DNA from: Ilyonectria destructans
Taxonomy: Eukaryota; Ascomycota; Sordariomycetes; Hypocreales; Nectriaceae
Direction: 5' to 3'
Length of the DNA stretch: 64,000 bases
Assembly: GCA_020740775.1 (NCBI GenBank)
Contig: JAHEWK010000014.1
Coordinates: 868,001 to 932,000, forward strand
Below are positions 56,948 through 64,000 of this stretch, piece after piece (the first letter of the stretch is position 1; every line of letters begins with the position of its first letter). Position numbers and translations under genes: made by a program. The notes below the pieces were generated by a model, which had not been told where the DNA came from, did no database searches, and saw nothing but the letters and a program-made list of their open reading frames with translations.

Positions 56948-57405
56948 CTAGCATCCGTACCAGCTCGACGCAACCCAACAGCTCCTGGAACCAGGGCTCG
57001 TACGCCTTAATTTTTGGCCCCTTTTGTCATCGTTGTTCTCGACGTCTTCGGCCAAATCGTGCAGTGCGGCCTTCTCTCCCCGGATATAGACAATGTCGAT
57101 GCCGATAACTGGATTTCCTTGCGAATCGACTCTGTTCCTATCGTCAAGAAATAAGCTGTATCTGAAAATAGCCAACGCAATCCGTTGGCTTGTATCCAGG
57201 CGTTTTAGATGGTGTGGTGAGAGGCCGAATAGGCTGTTTTCCTGGAGGAATTTTCGGTGGGCATTTAACTTGCCTCTTTCCGTTTCGTCTTGTAGATTCC
57301 AAAGGAATCCGATATGATGCCGGAATCCGGTTTTATATATCTGATACGCAGGGTTATTCTCAACAAGAGCTTTACGAATAATAGTCGATATGATGAAAGT
57401 TGTTA
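56948..57405 (-). pseudogene. Orphan minus-strand frame, product unrecognised
   Basis: A minus-strand frame from about 57405 to 56948 is open for ~150 codons and coding-like (YQIYKTGFRHHIGFLWNLQD, NSLFGLSPHHLKRLDTSQRI, VDSQGNPVIGIDIVYIRGEK). It has no Met codon before residue ~75, so it is either an internal exon or a broken gene. Upstream it stops at a TAA. No transposase, reverse transcriptase or other known motif is seen. Confidence 0.35.
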
Positions 57406-57500
57406 AGATGGGATGATTGTTAGAAGGGAAGTTGGTCTCTTAACGACGGGAGACATCAGTCTCTCTTATATCTTATTGCTCGGAATAAGGTTCCTATCTT

Positions 57501-57543
57501 AAGGTCATTAACTGCAGACAGCAAGGTCGTTGACTGCAGACAG
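57501..57543. repeat. Two 21-bp direct repeats, 22-bp period
   Basis: Units at 57501-57521 and 57523-57543 share AAGGTC-TT-ACTGCAGACAG and differ at two positions. Confidence 0.7.
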
Positions 57544-57764
57544 TAGGGTTGAAGTTAGAAGGGTTGAATTAAAGCTTCAGGCAGAGATCAGTGTGTAATA
57601 ACCTTATTGTTCAGCTACTGTATCTACTGGTGCTGGGTGTAGCACTTACTGTTTATCTCTACTGTTTGAGAATACTGTATGGCTTTAATCTATCTGATGA
57701 TATTGAGTAGAGCTAAAAAAAACCAAATAATAATTATCAGTAGAATTGAAGAACGTAGTTATGC

Positions 57765-57801
57765 GTGCGAGTAGCAATATATATGTGTGCGAACAGCAAT
57801 A
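57765..57801. repeat. Two 15-bp direct repeats, 22-bp period
   Basis: GTGCGAGTAGCAATA at 57765-57779 and GTGCGAACAGCAATA at 57787-57801, with an AT-rich spacer. Confidence 0.6.
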
Positions 57802-58281
57802 CTCTATATACATATACGGAACATGACCATTTCGCTATCCTCCAACTCCTTGCTGCAAGGCAGAACGAAGCGGGGATTAGAGCGTGAGTTTCGAGTGTTT
57901 GGACGTTCTTAGACTGACCTCGTTATATCTTTGGGTAAGTATTTGGCCATCGTTGGGGAACATCGCCTGAGTAGAGATGCTGTAACGAGCAAACACGTTG
58001 AACTATTGTGTTCATCTCATTACACATAAACCACGAGTGACAGAAAGAGATTATTCAAGTATTACGGGTATCCAAAGACGCCTCTAATAACACCCATACT
58101 CCCCCATGTGTATTTCTGTAAGTTCCACGGAATATCCGTCCCGGCTTCCATTTTGCGATCCCATCCTGTCCTTGTTCTATATCTCTCGTAAACTGTCGAT
58201 TAACCAGCCATTTCCAACGGGTCGAATTGACTCCAGAGCCACATCACGAATACCGAAAACATCCTGTAGACAAACGGGAAA
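57802..58281. other. 3' flank of the Upc2-like factor gene
   Basis: No supported coding or RNA feature. Confidence 0.5.
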
Positions 58282-59847
58282 CTATGCATTCCATACGACA
58301 GGTTGGGCAGGCTTGGCGGAGTCAAGAACAACGATCTTCCTCTCGCCAGGAGTCCATGCCACACGTCGTCCTGCGTCGTCTACCATGGTAATGGATGCGG
58401 TGGGATCCAGCCGGAGGTTGGTCGGCTGGGGAGGGACCCAATTGGGGTCTTGAAAAATCACTCTGACCAGACCCAGTTCGTCGTTAACCTGCATTGCCGC
58501 CTGGGGTATGACCAATAGATGCTCCCATTCCGGGCCGAGATATTTGCAGATATCAAGCAGAGAGCGATGGCCAACTCCCTCAAGCCACCAGACAGACTTG
58601 ACGATCTTGAGGAATGCGGCGTAGTAGGCAATGATGATAAGGGCACGAGGGCGGCGCTGGCGGGCGAGTTCGATAAAGCGGCGAGGGAGGAAGGTGAACC
58701 AGGTGATGATGCGGAGGCACATAACGGGTGTGATGCCGTCTTGAAGACTCGCGTATAGTGACCCGAGATACTTGAGCGTTTCATGGTACGTCCCAATGTC
58801 AGGGTAATCTAGCTCATCGGGCTTGATGGAGGAAACCATGAAGAGAAGGTGGTTGGGTATGGAGGAGGAAGCTCGTAGAAGGTCGATAGATGGCCGCTGA
58901 AAGAGGGCGTACATGCCAGTGTGGAAGAGGTTCTCGATACCCATGAGCTCAATGACGAGGCCAATACCACGCCAGACGATCATCCAGTCGATAATATACA
59001 TGTCCTTGCCGTCTTCATCTCTAAACACCTGAGATGATAGGGCCGTGAGGAAGAGGGAGTTGGCAATGAGAGCGGCATATGACTCGGGTGCAGCGGTTTC
59101 AACGGCGCGGCGGTAGCCCTCGAAGGAGCGGGCTCTGTAAGCAAGGGCGCGACTAGGATCCAATTCTTGGTTGAGACTCTGCATATGGAGGCTTGACAGG
59201 GCAAAGAGGGAGTCCATGAGGAAGGGCGTTTCGAAGGCGACCTGGACCATGCGGACCTTTAGGATCTCCGCGACGGGATCGCGGACTCCTGTACTGACGG
59301 AGAAAGACTGGGAAGTAGAGGTGGTGTAGAACCAGAGAAGTTTCATGTCGGCGGCGTCGATATTGCTGGGGCACCAGAGGGGTTGGGCGACGACAGTAGG
59401 GCTGCCCTGGCGCTGAGAGACAGCGACGGAGGATGGAGAGGAGATACCATCAGGGGAGCTGTCGCGTACGAAGCCGTGGTCAGCCGTTGATGGTGCTGGC
59501 GATAGCAGTACGGTGGCGGAAGTGGATGATGAGGCTGGGAACGAGGCTGCAGGAGTGGGATACACGCATTCGACCTTCCGCAGCCTGCAGGAGCGACAGG
59601 TTGGCCGGACCTCGTCGCACTTGACCTTGCGGGCCTTGCAGTTGCGGCATCCGGCCCGGGACTTTTTGTGAGGCCGTTTTGAGTGGTAGGGCCGGTCGGC
59701 GGGTGCAGCGTCAACAGCAGAATCATCGGGGTGAGTGGGAGGCGACTGGTGCTGTTCTGGCTGGGACATGGACTGTGCCGCGGGGTTTGATGAGGGTTGC
59801 TGGTGAGATGGAGGGGCCAGGTCGTCGTAGAAGTAGTCGGTGGCCAT
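58282..59847 (-). CDS. Zn2Cys6 transcription factor, Upc2-like architecture
   Basis: An intronless 521-residue protein starts MATDYFYDDLAPPSHQQPSS. The Pro/Gln/Ser-rich N terminus precedes a zinc cluster, C-x2-C-x6-C-x6-C-x2-C-x6-C (CRNCKARKVKC, then CRSCRLRKVEC; about residues 67-94), with flanking basic KRPHKKSRAG. A short cluster plus a long C-terminal helical ligand-binding-like domain (FETPFLMDSLFALSSLHMQS, AYYAAFLKIVKSVWWLEGVG) is the arrangement of the Upc2/SUC family of fungal regulators. Sterol control is known for some members; the target here is unknown and cannot be inferred from the neighbours. Confidence 0.88.
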   Translation of the reverse strand: MATDYFYDDLAPPSHQQPSSNPAAQSMSQPEQHQSPPTHPDDSAVDAAPADRPYHSKRPHKKSRAGCRNCKARKVKCDEVRPTCRSCRLRKVECVYPTPAASFPASSSTSATVLLSPAPSTADHGFVRDSSPDGISSPSSVAVSQRQGSPTVVAQPLWCPSNIDAADMKLLWFYTTSTSQSFSVSTGVRDPVAEILKVRMVQVAFETPFLMDSLFALSSLHMQSLNQELDPSRALAYRARSFEGYRRAVETAAPESYAALIANSLFLTALSSQVFRDEDGKDMYIIDWMIVWRGIGLVIELMGIENLFHTGMYALFQRPSIDLLRASSSIPNHLLFMVSSIKPDELDYPDIGTYHETLKYLGSLYASLQDGITPVMCLRIITWFTFLPRRFIELARQRRPRALIIIAYYAAFLKIVKSVWWLEGVGHRSLLDICKYLGPEWEHLLVIPQAAMQVNDELGLVRVIFQDPNWVPPQPTNLRLDPTASITMVDDAGRRVAWTPGERKIVVLDSAKPAQPVVWNA

Positions 59848-61613
59848 GGTTAAGATCGAGGCTATAACATGGCCTGGGGGACGAAGAGATGGAGGAATCC
59901 GGATTGAAGATCAAGAGGAGAGTTGCGCGAGACAGAGCCGCGCCAGGAGAAGCCCAAGAGAACAGGAGACTTGAGTGGGTGTGTGATAAGAAGCGTTGTT
60001 GGTGGGGGGGGAGAAAGCACGGCAGATGAAGTCTAGAAGCGGACAGACGAGACAGGACGCCGTTGGACCGTTGGTGGGGTTGGGTTGGGTCGGGTTGGGT
60101 GAATGAACAGACGGATTAACTTAGGGAATTTGAAATTGGTAGAATAAGACGGACCAAATGTGTGAGCGGCGCGGAGGTGATGAAGAGACGGCCGATGGAT
60201 GGAGACAATGATGATGAGAGGGATGCGTTGGGATCGGCGCCAACTGACTTAAAACCGGGGCGGCCGGCCCTGGGGAAGTCGGGGGGCAATAAGCCGACGG
60301 TCTTCTCAGTGGCTGCGACGGACAAAGCTCCCGTCTCTCACCAGCTGCAGCAGCTTGATGCACTGGAGATGGATGATGTGTGGAAGGCGGTTAAGCAGTT
60401 AGGGGATAAGCACGCATTGACGACCAAGAGGTGGCGGATAATAAGCTTAAAGAACAGGAGCGAAACGGGAGGCGGAGGAGAGTGGTCTCACTGCGTCTGC
60501 GGGGAGCGACTGAGGAGGATTCGTGATTAGTAGAGGAAGCTTGCTAACGACGTCGTGGTTTAGGTTGGGGGCAGCTCATTGGATCAGACGGGACAAAGAG
60601 AGATGCCTGGGAACGGCCGCAACAGTGATTACGCAAATGACGCGTGAACCGTAGGAAACCCACCAGCTGCCGACAGCATCAACCTTCTCGATCCAGTAAA
60701 GAGAGCAATAAGAAACCTCGCCTGGGTCAGCTGCCTCCAGCCAGTCGACGACTTACGCAACGCTCAGCCCAGTTTGTGGAGCCGCCTGTTGTCGTCCCGG
60801 GTCTCCCACGAGGCGCATGGGGCGCAGCATCCGCGCTTGTGGGAAATAAAATGACATTACAGGAGCTGATACGGTGAAGCCTGCAGCTGGGACGGTGGTC
60901 TAACAGGAGATGCAAAGCCCTAAGACATTTAAGGAAAGGAATTACAACGTAGTAATGTCCTAAGGCAACGGGCGCAACCCGAGCCTCCTCTCGGCGGTAG
61001 GCCATATTCGTCTTCTCACAAGGCCGAATGACATTCATTTCCTCACCCACTGGCATCTCTACAATGCTGTCAAATGGGGTTCCGTCCCTTGGCCTACGGC
61101 GACGCGCACACTCCGGCCATTTCCTAATTAGGACTGAACGTGCCCTTGACTGCAGAACTACCATACCTACCGACATAGGTATCACCCGAATGGACTGTCC
61201 ACCCGGTCCCCGGATTCCAGGGTCGAAGCGATTCGACAACCTTAAGTTAAAGAATCTTGCTACATCCCAGCCTGACAAGACTGACTGACGTATGGAATCA
61301 TGTACCTTGCAGCCATATATCGAAACACGGGAGAGCAGCCCCTGTTTAACTATGGCCCTGGCGCAGATATGTTGACGCGAGAGGACGGGACAGAAGATGA
61401 ATACAGGGACTACCCAGGTGCCTACCACAGAGACGGAAGCCAAGTGCGGATTTGTTGATCACGTAATCCCCCGAAACCCGACCCAACGCCTTCCGACCAT
61501 CAGCCGCGACTCCAGAAGAGAAATCGCAAGTTGTATGGGAAATGTTGGACAGGGCTCGTCCATAGCCTCGCTCTCCTCCCACACCACCTCCGCCTTCACC
61601 CCAATCCGCCCGG
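59848..61613. other. Divergent promoter between the Upc2-like factor and AAA ATPase genes
   Basis: About 1.77 kb with only short frames that overlap on both strands. It contains a G-rich GGGTT run at 60074-60100. No gene is supported. Confidence 0.5.
60074..60100 (+). repeat. G-rich GGGTT run, quadruplex-capable
   Basis: Consecutive GGGGTT, GGGTT, GGGTC, GGGTT, GGGT units give five G-tracts of three or more in 27 bases. It is about 230 bases upstream of the Upc2-like start, on the non-coding side. The unit differs from the usual fungal telomere TTAGGG. Confidence 0.6.
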
Positions 61614-64000
61614 ATGCACTCGCAAGGGCTTTGCGCCCTCCTCCATCCTGCTGTCTTAGCCGCCAGAGCCCCGCGACCGAGATTCGCCTCCCGAACCCTC
61701 GCCCGTCCGCCATGGCGAGCCGCGTCCATCTCGTCCGCCTGGCTGAGCAGCAGCGCCGACGCCAGCAATGGGGGCAAACCGGCCAATGAGTCCCCCGCCA
61801 TCGTCGAGGATGAGGATGTTCAGCCTCAAACTGGCTCCGAATCCGCGGCTGGCCGCTCCAGGATCCGTGCTTCTAGTTCTCTAAAGAGTCGCATTGCTCG
61901 CAAGCATGCCGCCCCCGCGCTCCCCCCTGTTAAGCTCCCGCAGTCCTTCCTCGACGACAATGTCTCTCTTCACCATGCCTGGCGCCGGCCTCGACTCCCC
62001 GTTGCCCTCGCCGAAGACACGGAGCGCCCCAAGACCTCCTCAATCTCGATCGATCCTCAACCGGGCGAGAATCCGACCCTCCTTCAAAAATACAACAAGG
62101 CCCTCGAGTCCTATTTCGACAAGGCCGTGGATTCCCTCATTGAAAAGGCCGGCGAGCGTGTCAATGACCTTGTCAGCCTGGAACCTGGTGAGTCTGACCT
62201 CGAGGAACACGCCCATAAGCTGGCAGGTGCTACTCGGGTCTATGACATGCTCCTTGACTCTGCTTGGCACTTGACCGATTCGCTGTACCCTGCGCGACAT
62301 GCTCAATACGCCTACTCCTCGCGGCCGTTTTGGTGGTGGCACTACTACAAGGACTTTGATCGCCATAGCCAAGAATTCCAGGACCAATTCCTCTCCATCG
62401 AGACCGCAATCGACAGTACACTCGACTATGACTGGAGACTCGACCACTCTCTGTCTCAGGCTATCGCTGATCTCCCAGTCTTGACTTTCTCTTCCATACG
62501 ATCTACCCTCCGCCGCGAGCTCAACACACCCGCACCGGCAAATTCAGAGTCGAAGGCCCTTAAGCGACAGGTTACCGTTCTGTCAATGTCCGGATACGGC
62601 GGACAGGCCATTTCAGAGGCGGCCGCGGAGCATGTTGCATTCTTCAATGATGCGGATCTGATCCGATTAGATGCTCAGGATCTCTCTGTCTTAGTGGGAG
62701 AGTATCTTGATCAGGACTGGGCATACTCACGGGGTTCACTGTCGACAATGGGCTTCCGTGCTGCCGAGATGAATGGAAAGCTATTCCGAGATCCTGAAGT
62801 CGGCTCGCGTGTAGAAGAAGAGGACAATGATCCCGATACCGGAGTTATCAACATTCGCTCCCCCGGATCGTTAGAAGATGAACTCCAGAAGATTAAGCAA
62901 GGAGGATACGACCCATTCGGCAAGTGGGAGAACCTCAAGATCGACAAAGTTCTCGACCAAATTATCCAGGCCGCCAATTTGAAGCAAGGCTCTTCTCGCG
63001 AGAAGCCCCTAATCATTCATATTCACGACTATGTCGAGCTTAGCATGACTCTGGAAGGGTCTATGCTCATCGCGAGGCTAAGGAGCCTTATTGATGCAGC
63101 TTGGCAGAATGGCTCTAGGATTGCCATCCTCGGTACCTCAGCAAGTGAGCACCCCTCGGACGAGTACCAGAATATGCTGCGAGACTTGGCGATGGGGGAC
63201 TTTGTCATCTCTCGCCACATCGATCCGAACCGCTCTCTGATGCAGCCCCAGCCGACTGGTGGCGGTGCCCAGGTCTCTGACAACTCATTTCCATTGCAAG
63301 ATATGGATCTGTTTGTCGAGAACGTACGCAATGTCAACAGGATGCTAAGGATGCTGGGCGGCCAACAATTACTTGATTTATCCGACGAGCACATGAAGGG
63401 CTTGATGCGCGTAACCGACTCCCGAGCGCAGATGCTCAAGAAGTCGATTCTCCCGCTCCCCGAGGTTTACAACATTGCTTGTGCTGCCAAGCAGCAGGAG
63501 AAGGAGACCGAGGGTGCTGCGCCAGTCGCTGTGATCGAGCGATTGCTCATGGGCCCGCTCAGGCAAAGACCTGGACAGCGTTTCCTAGATGAGCCGGAGC
63601 CGGAGGGCAAATCCGACTCTGTGGAAACGCAGAAGAAGGCTGAAGACTCACAAACCAGTGGTCGTTCGTCCCTCAAGTTGAACGAGTATGAGAAGCGAAT
63701 ATCCTCCGGGCACATCAACCGCCAAAACCTGCGGACCACCTTTGATGACGTCCATGTCCCGCCCGACACTATTACGGCTCTTAAGCTCCTGACATCGCTG
63801 GCCCTGGTGCGCCCGGATGCCTTCTCGTACGGTGTTCTAGCACAGGACAAGATTCCCGGATGTCTCCTGTATGGTCCTCCAGGTACTGGAAAGACACTGC
63901 TCGCCAAGGCTGTGGCCAAGGAGAGCGGCGCAAACATGCTGGAGATCAGCGGCGCCACCATCAACGACAAGTGGGTTGGCGAGAGCGAGAAGCTCATCCA
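61614..64000 (+). CDS. AAA ATPase with mitochondrial-type presequence (3' end cut by window)
   Basis: The frame is open from ATG 61614 to the window end, at least 795 residues, and intronless so far. The N terminus (MHSQGLCALLHPAVLAARAP, then RPRFASRTLARPPWRAAS) is Arg/Ala-rich and acid-free, like a mitochondrial presequence. Residues ~150-280 contain Trp/Tyr-rich segments (RPFWWWHYYKDFDRH). Residues ~320-560 resemble a degenerate AAA fold (SGYGGQAISEAAAEH in the P-loop place, PLIIHIHDYVEL as a Walker B strand). The canonical AAA domain starts near 735 with GCLLYGPPGTGKTLLAKAVA and GATINDKWVGESEKLI, like the Msp1/ATAD1/spastin clade. It probably acts in mitochondrial protein quality control. 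The ATG choice is mine; an alternative would lie further in. Confidence 0.8.
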   Translation, partial: MHSQGLCALLHPAVLAARAPRPRFASRTLARPPWRAASISSAWLSSSADASNGGKPANESPAIVEDEDVQPQTGSESAAGRSRIRASSSLKSRIARKHAAPALPPVKLPQSFLDDNVSLHHAWRRPRLPVALAEDTERPKTSSISIDPQPGENPTLLQKYNKALESYFDKAVDSLIEKAGERVNDLVSLEPGESDLEEHAHKLAGATRVYDMLLDSAWHLTDSLYPARHAQYAYSSRPFWWWHYYKDFDRHSQEFQDQFLSIETAIDSTLDYDWRLDHSLSQAIADLPVLTFSSIRSTLRRELNTPAPANSESKALKRQVTVLSMSGYGGQAISEAAAEHVAFFNDADLIRLDAQDLSVLVGEYLDQDWAYSRGSLSTMGFRAAEMNGKLFRDPEVGSRVEEEDNDPDTGVINIRSPGSLEDELQKIKQGGYDPFGKWENLKIDKVLDQIIQAANLKQGSSREKPLIIHIHDYVELSMTLEGSMLIARLRSLIDAAWQNGSRIAILGTSASEHPSDEYQNMLRDLAMGDFVISRHIDPNRSLMQPQPTGGGAQVSDNSFPLQDMDLFVENVRNVNRMLRMLGGQQLLDLSDEHMKGLMRVTDSRAQMLKKSILPLPEVYNIACAAKQQEKETEGAAPVAVIERLLMGPLRQRPGQRFLDEPEPEGKSDSVETQKKAEDSQTSGRSSLKLNEYEKRISSGHINRQNLRTTFDDVHVPPDTITALKLLTSLALVRPDAFSYGVLAQDKIPGCLLYGPPGTGKTLLAKAVAKESGANMLEISGATINDKWVGESEKLI

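Noticed and set aside
60727..61443. 238-codon minus-strand frame
   Set aside because: Intergenic, no motif, and other frames in the same place are equally open.
62188..62226. Possible 39-nt intron in the AAA ATPase (GTGAGT to CAG)
   Set aside because: Shorter than normal fungal introns and the sequence is in frame with a plausible peptide, so it was kept as coding.

Overview
The window reads as nuclear DNA of a filamentous ascomycete, most like the Sordariomycetes and probably Hypocreales. It is gene-dense, with short introns of about 45-130 nt that carry GTRAGT donors and CTAAC-type branch sites. The gene content fits: fungal Zn2Cys6 factors, a class II HDAC with an Arb2-like tail, a fungal SUZ12 and Mus7/Mms22. 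Homology calls come from recognising motifs and family-typical stretches, because no search could be run. Exon junctions were placed by hand and checked for reading phase.

Layout: 1.3-10 kb holds a Rab11/Ypt31 GTPase, the ribosome-assembly factor Brx1, an F-box protein with a possible spliced upstream ORF, and the Hda1/Clr3 deacetylase. 10.4-20 kb holds an SR-rich protein with an unusually long first intron that contains broken coding sequence, an F-box/LRR-like protein (minus strand), and the PRC2 subunit SUZ12 with a C-terminal PHD-type finger. 20.4-25.1 kb is an accessory stretch of decayed coding fragments, including a DUF7580-like pseudogene.

25.1-39.4 kb returns to housekeeping genes: SF3B2/Cus1, a triose-phosphate-transporter-family protein, Orc5, Mus7/Mms22 and a tiny three-exon membrane protein. 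39.9-44.6 kb is a divergent pair, a Zn2Cys6 factor and an MFS drug-type transporter, sharing one promoter. 45.2-55.9 kb carries COX5, mitochondrial ClpX, glycogen branching enzyme and ATP synthase beta. 56.5-57.8 kb is AT-rich with an orphan frame and small tandem repeats. 58.3-59.8 kb is a second Zn2Cys6 factor. The window ends inside a mitochondrial-type AAA ATPase that appears to have a degenerate first ATPase domain.

Three genes (COX5, ClpX, ATP2) act in mitochondria, as probably does the terminal AAA protein. Two (Hda1, SUZ12) act in chromatin silencing, and two neighbours (Orc5, Mms22) in DNA replication and fork repair. I found no convincing novel multi-gene system. The best leads are the 1.23-kb intron with coding debris, the PHD finger fused to SUZ12, the degenerate AAA domain, the two GC-AG introns and the decayed accessory island. 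I saw no rRNA, tRNA, CRISPR array or intact transposon.
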